In this document: one piece after another, positions 1 through 5,358 of the stretch
Layout of the letters: every line of letters starts with the position of its first letter
Numbering within the stretch: position 1 is the first letter of the stretch
Source of the DNA: Chloroflexota bacterium
GTDB lineage: Bacteria; Chloroflexota; Anaerolineae; Anaerolineales; Villigracilaceae
Direction of reading: 5' to 3'
DNA length: 5,836 bases
Assembly: GCA_021796155.1 (NCBI GenBank)
Contig: JAJYOO010000178.1
Location: forward strand, 1 to 5,836
Made by a program: the position numbers and the translations under genes
Notes under the pieces: generated by a model
What the model saw: only the letters and a program-made list of their open reading frames with translations
What the model was told of the DNA's origin: nothing
Database searches by the model: none

Positions 1-737
1 TGCGAAGCCGCGATGCCGTAAGAAATGTACGCGCCTGACTTATAGTAATAAACCAGCCACGCTGCGTCCGCCAGCCAGATGAGCAGGTAAGGCCACCAGC
101 GTTTTAAAACTTGGATCAGGCGCGGCCAGAATCCTTTTGTCGTTTCTGTTATGACAACCCACATAAACAAAAATCTCAACGGCTCCATGCCGAAGAAATA
201 TTCGGTGGGGAATAAACCAATGACTAGAAATATCAATGCGATGATTGTGTTTAAAAGAGATTTATTGGGATTGCGAATGGCACGGATGGATAAACCAATC
301 GAAAGCAAATAAAAAATAAACGGAATCCATTCCTGATTGATGTGCGTCAGCGCGACCCAGGTTTGACTGTAACCGGGAAAGACAATCATCAAAAATGTGA
401 CTGCGAGTGTCTGTCGTTTATGGTTGGGCCAAATTTGATTTAGCGCGAACCAGGCCGAGAGTCCAGCGGCGAAGCGGATGGCCAGTGCAAAGATTTGCCA
501 CAACGTCGGGTTCAACGGAATCAGACTTGTCGTGACGAAGAAGATCGGTCCGAGGAATGGACGAAAGCCGCGAAAGGCCGGGATGAACGCAGCGGGGCCG
601 AGAAATTTCGCGATCCATGCGAACGGCCAGTCATCCCAATAAAAACCCGTCCACGGAATCAAAAGTCCGTAAGAAATGAATGCAGCAAGAAAAAATACGA
701 GCGGAATTGTTTTTGCAGAGAATTGTTTTTTGAACAT
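1..737 (-). CDS. GT-C-like polytopic membrane protein, N-terminal part
   Basis: This is an open frame of 245 codons with no stop before the left edge, so the gene is cut at its C-terminal side. The translated part is strongly hydrophobic, with membrane segments near residues 11-28, 79-99, 110-121, 138-152, 162-177, 186-197 and 216-232. Just after the first segment comes FYWDDWPFAW (residues 32-41). An acidic pair in the first outer loop is typical of GT-C fold glycosyltransferases that use lipid-linked sugars (PMT/ArnT type), but similar motifs also occur in uncharacterised membrane proteins, so the enzymatic role is inference. An arginine-proline pair (R59-P60) lies in the following loop. 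The ATG at 737 is preceded by a weak GGA about 6 nt upstream and by a plausible promoter. A strong terminator lies between this gene and the operon before it, so it is probably transcribed separately. Confidence 0.75.
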   Translation of the reverse strand, partial: MFKKQFSAKTIPLVFFLAAFISYGLLIPWTGFYWDDWPFAWIAKFLGPAAFIPAFRGFRPFLGPIFFVTTSLIPLNPTLWQIFALAIRFAAGLSAWFALNQIWPNHKRQTLAVTFLMIVFPGYSQTWVALTHINQEWIPFIFYLLSIGLSIRAIRNPNKSLLNTIIALIFLVIGLFPTEYFFGMEPLRFLFMWVVITETTKGFWPRLIQVLKRWWPYLLIWLADAAWLVYYYKSGAYISYGIAAS

Positions 738-760
738 TGATATTCCAGAAGTCGGTTTCA

Positions 761-788
761 ATTATAAAGGATTGGCGGGCGGTGCGAA
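761..788 (-). promoter_or_regulatory. Putative promoter for the membrane protein gene
   Basis: On the minus strand a perfect TATAAT lies at 761-766, with TTCGCA (4 of 6 matches to TTGACA) at 783-788 and a 16-bp spacer. A start site near 754 would give a leader of about 17 nt before the ATG at 737. The -35 match is weak. The position just after a terminator and just before a start codon supports the call. Confidence 0.5.
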
Positions 789-789
789 C

Positions 790-819
790 AAAAATGCCGT
801 CACGGTTGACGGCATTTTT
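790..819 (-). terminator. Bidirectional rho-independent terminator
   Basis: A perfect inverted repeat has 13-bp arms at 790-802 and 807-819 around a 4-nt loop (CGGT). The arm core is ATGCCGTCA, and a run of five T flanks the hairpin when read from either strand. It begins 30 nt after the stop codon of the zinc-ribbon gene at 849, so its clear job is to end the minus-strand phosphoesterase operon. No plus-strand gene ends here. Confidence 0.9.
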
Positions 820-848
820 GTGGATGATTGATTTGAAGAAACGACGGG

Positions 849-1412
849 CTATCTATTCGGCGTGGAGCGAATCAGCGCGCCGCAATATTCGCATTCGACA
901 GTCTGATTGTCCACCCACGAAACGCTGTCGCTGTGAACCGGCCCACCGCACTTCGGACAATTGGTCGGCAGAACGCCGCGCCTCGCGATGGGCCGAGCCG
1001 GTCCTTGTTGTGATTGTGCCGGCATTGAACCAACCTTACCGCCAAATTCATTTTGAATCGCGGTTGCCGCGCCAGCCATGCCTTTATTCGTAAACTTGCG
1101 CGTGATATTTGCATAGAAGACCGGCGTCCGCGCGACCATCTGATATTGGATAAACATATTCAGCGCAGCGCGGGCTTGTTCCAACGCCAGTTGCGGACGG
1201 TTCGCGTCCGCGTATGCATGCGCGGCGCGGGCGTGCAGATTAGCCGCCTGACGCGGGCGCGGCGTGTCAAGTTCGCGGGCTAATTCTGCGAAGAGTTGTG
1301 CGGCTCCCGCGGGATTTCCGGCGGATGCCATTTGATTGGCTTTAGCCAGCACTTCGATCTGTGCGGCAGTAAGTGGATTATTTTGCATGGCAGTACGTAT
1401 AGTTCGAAACAC
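849..1412 (-). CDS. TPR-like helical protein with C-terminal zinc ribbon
   Basis: The protein has 187 residues with a GTG start. Residues about 19-88 are alanine-rich paired helices with TPR-like spacing: one unit around QMASAGNPAGAAQLFAELAR, and a second with AAHAYADANRPQLALEQARA. A proline/glutamine/glycine-rich linker (about 129-148) leads to a zinc ribbon with CPKCGG (C152, C155) and CEYCG (C174, C177). The four cysteines, 18 residues apart between pairs, should bind one zinc. The start was chosen because GGAGG at 1418-1422 lies exactly 5 nt before this GTG. A TTG further upstream would overlap that ribosome site, and the ATG at 1388 is too far from it. The gene begins 28 nt after the phosphoesterase stop and is the last of the operon before the terminator. 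No signal peptide is seen, so it is likely cytosolic. The function is unknown; a scaffold or protein-binding role is inferred from the fold. Confidence 0.85.
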   Translation of the reverse strand: MFRTIRTAMQNNPLTAAQIEVLAKANQMASAGNPAGAAQLFAELARELDTPRPRQAANLHARAAHAYADANRPQLALEQARAALNMFIQYQMVARTPVFYANITRKFTNKGMAGAATAIQNEFGGKVGSMPAQSQQGPARPIARRGVLPTNCPKCGGPVHSDSVSWVDNQTVECEYCGALIRSTPNR

Positions 1413-1417
1413 ACTTG

Positions 1418-1422
1418 CCTCC
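1418..1422 (-). promoter_or_regulatory. Shine-Dalgarno site that fixes the zinc-ribbon gene start
   Basis: GGAGG on the minus strand with 5 nt (CAAGT) to the GTG codon at 1412-1410. It makes the GTG a better start than the overlapping TTG at 1424 or the ATG at 1388. Confidence 0.75.
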
Positions 1423-1440
1423 AAAAAGTTATGGATTGAT

Positions 1441-2976
1441 TTATGGCATCGAAGCCGGTCCCGGCGGCGGATTGGTCGGCAGAACTACCGGAGCGCGCGG
1501 CGCTTGATTGAAGTCGAAATCTGACAGTAGGTTGCCGAGGATCGAAACGTCTTCGCGCACGGTCGGGCGCGGATCGGGTCGGCCATCCGTTCTTGGATCA
1601 ATGCGCTGTCCGCCGAGGAAAAGGTCCTCGATGAATTTGACATATGCATCGTGACTCAAAACTTGATGGTCAATGTATCCCTGCCTGGCGTACGCGCTGA
1701 TGACGAGTCCGGGCACGCGCAAACCGTAACCATTTTCATCCACGTGTGGCGGGACAACGTGATCGTAGAATCCACCCCAATCGTCCCACGAAAGGAAGAT
1801 GGCTGTGCTGTCCCAATCGGGACCTTGCATCACGGCGTTGATCAAACTTGTTGTCCAGGCCTGGCCGTCGCTGACGAGGGCCGGTGGGTGTTCGCTGTTC
1901 GCACCGCTGGGTGTGATCCAACTGACGGCAGGCAATGTACCGTCCTTTGCATCTTTGTAGAAGTTCGTAACGTTCGTGATGTTCTGAAGTTGGTTATCTT
2001 GTTTGACGGTGTCAAAGTATGGCAACGGATTCCAAATGCCAGGTGTCTTCGCGTCCTGATGAACGGGCGGGCAATCCGCTGCATCGTTGGCACAATCCGG
2101 TTGGGTTCCGGTCTGAACGTAATATTTCCACGACACTTGATTCTTGAAGAGCAGATAAGTCAAATCCGTCCACGCGTAATCCGGCGGTTGTACGTTCGTC
2201 GCGTTTGGATGATTAGGATGGAAATCCGGCGGGTTGCCCGGCGCTTGCAGCGCGTTGATGCAGCTCATCGGGTCGCCAGCTTTGCTGCACTTGGCTGACC
2301 ATTCCGAGATCATGAACAGATGCGAGGGCAGGCTCCATGAAGCATTCGGCTCGAACAGATGATCCTGCAAAACGAAATCCTGTGCGTATGTCCAGTAATT
2401 TGGAATCTCGCGCGCATCATGGTAACCCATCACGTCGGTTGAGCCGCCACCGCTGCCGCAAGTGGGATCATTCGGCGTCACACAGTTCGCCTTGCCCTTT
2501 TCAGCCTGATCAATGAAGCCATTCATCTTGCCGCCGTTGATATCAGCGGTCGCGTTGTTTTGTCCGTGCGGGCCGCCGAGATTTTTATCTGCTGGATCGT
2601 GGTATGGGTAAACACATTTTCCAGTGATGGGATCATTTACGCAGACTGTGAACTTGCCGCTCTGCGTCGGAAAGCCATCGGCTCCTGGATACGTTCCGAA
2701 ATATGTGTCGAAGGAACGATTTTCCTGCATGATGATGACGATGTGCTTGATCTTGGATTGGGCGAGCAGCAGTTCCGGCGACGGTGGAACCGGTGTCGGG
2801 GCAGGTTGATTCGTGGATGGATTTGCCGCCTCATTTCCAGACGAATTGCCGGCTTGCCCGCTGGATGAATTCGCGGTCGGGACGGCGGTTGCCGCCACGC
2901 CCAAGCCAGTCACAGCATTGCACGACAGTAAGATCAGTCCACAAAGAAACAGTAAGAAATTGCGAAGGACTCTCAT
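1441..2976 (-). CDS. Secreted lipoprotein phosphoesterase (phospholipase C / acid phosphatase family)
   Basis: The protein has 511 residues. It starts with a lipoprotein signal: two arginines, a hydrophobic stretch and LLSC with the lipid-bearing Cys19. A low-complexity S/N/P/T linker (about 20-70) follows, then the phosphoesterase domain (PF04185 type). Family motifs are [13 protein letters not shown] (78-90), a [11 protein letters not shown] segment (185-195), [11 protein letters not shown] (211-221), SEHPP (361-365), [14 protein letters not shown] (397-410) and a closing [13 protein letters not shown] (441-453). By comparison with the AcpA/PLC family, E85, N86, D398 and D399 should bind metal and S215 is the likely nucleophile; this mapping is from memory of the family. 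It should cleave phosphate mono- or diesters, possibly phospholipids, outside the cell membrane. Eight cysteines fall in four close pairs, fitting disulfides. The ATG has GAGGA just upstream and lies 11 nt after the preceding gene's stop, so the two are co-transcribed. The substrate cannot be told from sequence. Confidence 0.93.
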   Translation of the reverse strand: MRVLRNFLLFLCGLILLSCNAVTGLGVAATAVPTANSSSGQAGNSSGNEAANPSTNQPAPTPVPPSPELLLAQSKIKHIVIIMQENRSFDTYFGTYPGADGFPTQSGKFTVCVNDPITGKCVYPYHDPADKNLGGPHGQNNATADINGGKMNGFIDQAEKGKANCVTPNDPTCGSGGGSTDVMGYHDAREIPNYWTYAQDFVLQDHLFEPNASWSLPSHLFMISEWSAKCSKAGDPMSCINALQAPGNPPDFHPNHPNATNVQPPDYAWTDLTYLLFKNQVSWKYYVQTGTQPDCANDAADCPPVHQDAKTPGIWNPLPYFDTVKQDNQLQNITNVTNFYKDAKDGTLPAVSWITPSGANSEHPPALVSDGQAWTTSLINAVMQGPDWDSTAIFLSWDDWGGFYDHVVPPHVDENGYGLRVPGLVISAYARQGYIDHQVLSHDAYVKFIEDLFLGGQRIDPRTDGRPDPRPTVREDVSILGNLLSDFDFNQAPRAPVVLPTNPPPGPASMP

Positions 2977-2987
2977 TCTTCCTCAAT

Positions 2988-3260
2988 TCATGCCGACGGC
3001 ATTTTGCGCGCCACAGCAGCCAGCAGATACAAGCCTTCGCCAGTTGCGATCACGATCATGCCTTGAACAAAAAGAAAGATGGCGAATCCGATGCCGGTGA
3101 GCAAGACACCCAATCCGGCCGCGGGACGCGCTGGTGCCGCGGAAAATGCGCGCTGTCCCGAACGGATCGCGCCTAGACCGACGGTTACGATTCCACCCAG
3201 CATGACCAATATGCCGAGGATGATTAAGATGACAGCAGTAATGCGAGCAATTGTGTTCAT
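2988..3260 (-). CDS. Small two-helix membrane protein
   Basis: This is a 90-aa protein with two hydrophobic segments, about residues 7-32 and 50-72, joined by a short loop rich in Arg, Ala and Pro (RSGQRAFSAAPARPAAG). The second helix continues into a GEGLYLLAAV segment. Helix one is glycine-rich (LGILVMLGGIVTVGLG), which suits close helix packing. The ATG at 3260 has a strong AAGGAG 8 nt upstream (3269-3274). This is the first gene of a three-gene unit. Its stop is followed after 11 nt by the phosphoesterase ATG, with that gene's ribosome site in the gap, so expression of the two is probably linked. I do not recognise a named family. An accessory membrane role next to the lipoprotein enzyme is only a guess from position. 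Confidence 0.85.
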   Translation of the reverse strand: MNTIARITAVILIILGILVMLGGIVTVGLGAIRSGQRAFSAAPARPAAGLGVLLTGIGFAIFLFVQGMIVIATGEGLYLLAAVARKMPSA

Positions 3261-3291
3261 AGATTCTTCTCCTTATCGGGGCAGAATCTAT
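3259..3291 (-). promoter_or_regulatory. Leader hairpin with ribosome site in loop and start codon in stem
   Basis: A perfect 8-bp inverted repeat (ATAGATTC / GAATCTAT in the mRNA sense) occupies 3284-3291 and 3259-3266, with a 17-nt loop. The loop carries AAGGAG (3269-3274), the ribosome site of the membrane protein gene, and the 3' arm includes the first two bases of its ATG. The stem is AU-rich and should be only moderately stable. The predicted transcription start is at about 3294, so the hairpin would sit at the very 5' end of the mRNA. The repeat is seen directly; a regulatory role is inference. Confidence 0.4.
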
Positions 3292-3300
3292 CATCCGCAA

Positions 3301-3327
3301 ATTATGCCAATATGAGAGGCTTGTAAA
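3301..3327 (-). promoter_or_regulatory. Putative extended -10 promoter of the phosphoesterase operon
   Basis: On the minus strand, TGG plus CATAAT forms an extended -10 element (hexamer 3301-3306, TG at 3308-3309). TTTACA at 3322-3327 matches the -35 consensus at 5 of 6 bases, but with a short 15-bp spacer. The extended -10 could compensate for that. Transcription would start near 3294, about 33 nt before the ATG of the membrane protein. Confidence 0.5.
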
Positions 3328-3338
3328 ATTGCTGTAAA
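3322..3338 (-). repeat. TTTACA direct repeat, 11-bp period, overlapping the -35
   Basis: TTTACA occurs on the minus strand at 3333-3338 and 3322-3327 with 5 nt between copies, a period of 11 bp or one helical turn. A further TTTACT lies at 3340-3345, out of that phase. Direct hexamers at 11-bp period are the usual binding layout of OmpR/PhoB-family response regulators, and the Bacillus PhoP box uses TT(A/T/C)A(C/T)A-type repeats. Use as an operator is inference. Confidence 0.35.
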
Positions 3339-3383
3339 CAGTAAATCGAGCGGATACTCAGCTGACAGGTCGTTGCAGAAATC

Positions 3384-3626
3384 TCAATCCTCAACTGGCT
3401 TTTCATTTCCATAGGTTCTCTCGACCGCCGCTTCGATCTCTTCGTCTGAGTGTTTCTCACACGCCACCAGCGGACGATGTTTGCTGTTCGTGACGCGCTT
3501 GCCTCCGGCGCTCATTACTTTTTCACCAATAAATCTTCCGTTCGCATCATATACAACATAAAGTTGGTAAAGCTTTCCGCAAACAATGCAGCCGTGCAAT
3601 TCACCTTTAGTGTGTTTTTCCGGCAT
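3384..3626 (-). CDS. Small CxxC/CxxH protein, probable zinc binder
   Basis: This is an 80-aa hydrophilic protein. It has GCIVCGK near the N-terminus (C13, C16) and ACEKH near the C-terminus (C56, H59), which could supply four ligands for one zinc. Between them lies a predicted beta-rich core, LYQLYVVYDANGRFIGEKV, and a short acidic helix ends the protein (DEEIEAAVERTYG). The ATG at 3626 was chosen because GGAGG at 3632-3636 lies 5 nt before it. The upstream ATG at 3638 would start inside that ribosome site and has no well-placed site of its own. There is no signal peptide or membrane segment. It stands alone, with divergent genes upstream and the operon promoter downstream. I do not recognise the family and give no function beyond likely metal binding. 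Confidence 0.8.
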   Translation of the reverse strand: MPEKHTKGELHGCIVCGKLYQLYVVYDANGRFIGEKVMSAGGKRVTNSKHRPLVACEKHSDEEIEAAVERTYGNEKPVED

Positions 3627-3631
3627 TTGAG

Positions 3632-3636
3632 CCTCC
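3632..3636 (-). promoter_or_regulatory. Shine-Dalgarno site that fixes the CxxC/CxxH gene start
   Basis: GGAGG on the minus strand with 5 nt (CTCAA) to the ATG at 3626. It overlaps the alternative ATG at 3638 and so argues against that start. Confidence 0.7.
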
Positions 3637-3646
3637 ATGTCCTCAA

Positions 3647-3652
3647 ACTATA
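3647..3652 (-). promoter_or_regulatory. Possible -10 box for the CxxC/CxxH gene
   Basis: TATAGT on the minus strand (5 of 6 matches to TATAAT) lies about 20 nt upstream of the chosen ATG. I see no convincing -35 at 16-18 bp. The transcript would have a leader of only about 14 nt. Weak evidence. Confidence 0.3.
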
Positions 3653-3764
3653 CAACATTTAAATTAGAGGACGAATAGAATTTGCGTACGGTCTGGACAA
3701 TTTGTTTCGACCTTGATTGCGCAAATAGATGATTGGATACGGCAGCACTTGTCTGATATTTTGT

Positions 3765-3782
3765 GGCGCAACTTCATGCGCC
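3765..3782. repeat. Inverted repeat in the divergent intergenic region
   Basis: GGCGCA-acttca-TGCGCC is a perfect 6-bp inverted repeat with a 6-nt centre, between the two divergent transcription starts. No T-tract follows on either strand, so it is not a good terminator. It could be a regulator binding site or chance. The rest of the 270-bp intergenic stretch (3627-3896) holds only the promoters and the leader hairpin listed separately. Confidence 0.3.
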
Positions 3783-3828
3783 GGTGATGGAAGCAACCTT
3801 CAACTGACAATACTGCAAATCTGCTTAA

Positions 3829-3857
3829 TTGACGCATGCCCTCCGACCATGTATAAT
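3829..3857 (+). promoter_or_regulatory. Near-consensus sigma70-type promoter for the DUF4388-like/GTPase operon
   Basis: TTGACG at 3829-3834 (5 of 6) and a perfect TATAAT at 3852-3857, separated by exactly 17 bp. The expected start is about 3864, giving a leader of some 33 nt before the ATG at 3897. This is the clearest promoter in the window and suggests steady, fairly strong housekeeping expression. Confidence 0.85.
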
Positions 3858-3867
3858 CCTTTCGATT

Positions 3868-3882
3868 GTCCCCTCCGGGGAC
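3868..3882 (+). promoter_or_regulatory. Leader hairpin upstream of the DUF4388-like gene
   Basis: GTCCCC-TCC-GGGGAC forms a perfect 6-bp, GC-rich stem with a 3-nt loop. It starts a few bases after the predicted transcription start and ends just before the ribosome site (GAGGA). It has no T-tract, so it is not a terminator. A role in mRNA 5' stability or translation is possible; the structure is seen, the role is inferred. Confidence 0.45.
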
Positions 3883-3896
3883 CTGATTGAGGACTT

Positions 3897-4703
3897 ATGG
3901 CATTACGCGGCAACTTACGCGATTTTACAATCACTCAACTTTTGAATCTGATCAACCTTGCACAGAAGACCGGCACATTGATTGTTGACGGGCCGTCCGA
4001 TCAGGCTTTTGTTTCGTTCCGCGAAGGCAAGCTGGCCTATGCTCGTATCGGGCAGGAAGATGGCAGCTTGGCATCCGTTTTGCATAAGGCCAACAAACTC
4101 AACGTCAACCAATATCGCGCGATTGCCGAACGCAGCGGACGGATGACCGACAAAGAACTTGGACTTTTGCTCATCAATGCCGGCTATGTGACGCAGGAAG
4201 ACATCCTGCTGAATTTGCAGACGCATTTCACGGATGTGATCCGCCGCCTCTTTACCTGGGTGGAAGGTTCCTTCCGTTTCGAGAACGAGATCCTCCCGCC
4301 GGAAGACCGCATCAACGTCAGGCTCGATTTGGAAAACTTAATCATCGAAGGCTCGCGTCAACTGCGCGAATGGGAGCAATTGCAGGATGAAATCCCAAGC
4401 CTCGATATGGCGCTCAAGTTCACCGATCGTCCGATGACCAATCTGAATCTTAGCGTGGACGAATGGCGCGTGGTCAAATATATTGACCCGAAGAATACAA
4501 TGAAGCAAATTGCGGCGGCAGCAAAGTTGAATGACATGGAAATTCGCCGCATTGTGTATGGACTCATCCAAGCTGGTCTTGTCGAAATGGTGCGACCGGT
4601 CAGCACAACAGTTCAACTCAACCCGAAGATGTTCCCCACGCAAGATAAGGAAGAGCAGAGAACGCTCATCAATAAACTTATCGGGCGTATTCAAAAGCTT
4701 TAA
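3897..4703 (+). CDS. DUF4388-like (PatA N-terminal-like) protein with C-terminal winged helix
   Basis: The protein has 268 residues. The N-terminal part (about 1-160) resembles the DUF4388/PatA-N type domain: GNLRDFTITQLLNLINLA, then KTGTLIVDG, FVSFREGKLAYA and a GSLASVL segment, the usual pattern of these signalling domains. A helical middle part (82-130) ends in RRLFTWVEGSFRFEN, also typical of the family. Residues about 186-234 look like a winged helix (DEWRVVKYIDPKNTMKQIAAAAKLN and on to GLIQAGLVEMV). There is no enzyme motif, signal peptide or membrane segment, so it is a cytosolic partner or adaptor. The ATG has GAGGA 3 nt upstream. The GTPase gene begins 28 nt after its stop with no terminator between, so they form one operon and the proteins likely act together. 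Family assignment is from pattern recognition, not a search. Confidence 0.85.
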   Translation: MALRGNLRDFTITQLLNLINLAQKTGTLIVDGPSDQAFVSFREGKLAYARIGQEDGSLASVLHKANKLNVNQYRAIAERSGRMTDKELGLLLINAGYVTQEDILLNLQTHFTDVIRRLFTWVEGSFRFENEILPPEDRINVRLDLENLIIEGSRQLREWEQLQDEIPSLDMALKFTDRPMTNLNLSVDEWRVVKYIDPKNTMKQIAAAAKLNDMEIRRIVYGLIQAGLVEMVRPVSTTVQLNPKMFPTQDKEEQRTLINKLIGRIQKL

Positions 4704-4731
4704 TTCTTTTTGTTTGGGAAGGATTGTAATT

Positions 4732-5271
4732 ATGCAAACGGTCAAAATGGTCGTTACGGGCCCCTTTAGCGCTGGCAAGACTCAGTTCATTCAGTCGGTC
4801 AGCGAAATTGATGTGGTCGCGACCGAGCGCAAAATATCCAGTGATTCTGAGCGCGCTGTCAAAGATGCCACAACGGTCGCGATGGACTTTGGCCGCATCA
4901 CCGTGGACGAAGATTTGGTTCTTTATCTGTTTGGGACTCCGGGCCAGAAGCGCTTCGACTTCATGTGGGAAATTTTGTCGGAAGGGATGCTTGGCTTTAT
5001 CGTCATGGTCGATTCGACGCGCCCTGAAACCTTCCGCGAAGCGCGTTCCATTTTGGAAACATTTCGCGCCTATGCCCCGACGCCGTATGTTGTCGCGGCG
5101 AACAAACAAGATGTAAAAGATGCGTGGGAACTGGACGATATGCGCCACGCCCTTCGTCTCGATGCCAACACCAAGCTGTTGCCCTGCGTCGCGACGAACA
5201 AGAAACAGGTCAAGGCCGTTTTGCTCGAATTGCTTTACAGCATCCTGGCCGAGATGGAATCTGACAAATAG
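4732..5271 (+). CDS. Small Ras-like GTPase, MglA/CvnD type
   Basis: The protein has 179 residues, a complete single-domain GTPase. G1 is GPFSAGKT (residues 10-17), with the nucleotide-gripping K16-T17. The switch I region holds DATTVAMDFG (45-54), where a threonine serves as G2. G3 is GTPGQ (68-72), with glycine where Ras has aspartate. G4 is NKQD (124-127) and G5 is around CVATNK (152-157). The FGTPGQKRFDFMW segment is like that of MglA and of the CvnD proteins of actinobacterial conservons (predicted GTPase group COG2229). It should cycle between GTP and GDP states as a signalling switch, with the DUF4388-like protein encoded upstream as probable partner. The ATG at 4732 has AAGGA 8 nt upstream. 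The frame stays open back to 4531, but that part overlaps the previous gene and lacks family homology. No GAP or roadblock gene lies in the window. Confidence 0.92.
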   Translation: MQTVKMVVTGPFSAGKTQFIQSVSEIDVVATERKISSDSERAVKDATTVAMDFGRITVDEDLVLYLFGTPGQKRFDFMWEILSEGMLGFIVMVDSTRPETFREARSILETFRAYAPTPYVVAANKQDVKDAWELDDMRHALRLDANTKLLPCVATNKKQVKAVLLELLYSILAEMESDK

Positions 5272-5293
5272 GAATCTTTTGTTTGGTAAAATA

Positions 5294-5328
5294 TCACCGC
5301 GGAGGGCAAGTCTCTGCGGTGAATTTTT
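5294..5328 (+). terminator. Rho-independent terminator of the DUF4388-like/GTPase operon
   Basis: An 11-bp stem (5294-5304 with 5312-5322, including one G-T wobble) has CACCGC/GCGGTG at its base and a 7-nt loop. Five T follow at 5324-5328. It starts 23 nt after the GTPase stop and separates that operon from the hydrolase gene. Confidence 0.85.
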
Positions 5329-5358
5329 GTAGCATATTCTCATTGCTGACTTATTCTT

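Noticed and set aside
737..1093. A 118-codon plus-strand frame
   Set aside because: It runs through the bidirectional terminator and antisense to the zinc-ribbon gene, with an arginine-rich, motif-free product.
1651..2298. A 215-codon plus-strand frame opposite the phosphoesterase gene
   Set aside because: It lies wholly antisense to a well-supported gene, its product is valine/arginine-rich with no motif, and the frame is open because of the codon use of the real gene.
3332..3341. CTGTAAACAG small palindrome
   Set aside because: The arms are only 4 bp, and the stretch is better described by the 11-bp-period TTTACA direct repeat that it overlaps.
4531..4731. Upstream extension of the GTPase frame to an ATG at 4531
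   Set aside because: It overlaps the 3' part of the DUF4388-like gene, its translation is arginine/serine-rich with no family resemblance, and the ATG at 4732 has a good ribosome site right before the first strand of the GTPase fold.
5284..5292. TGGTAAAAT, an extended -10-like element just after the GTPase stop
   Set aside because: It has no -35 at proper spacing (CTGACA is 20 bp away), and a transcript from it would begin inside the left arm of the terminator. It cannot be excluded as a weak hydrolase promoter.
4678..5343. A 221-codon minus-strand frame opposite the GTPase
   Set aside because: It mirrors the GTPase gene and crosses the terminator; the translation shows no domain and its start is inside the next gene's leader.
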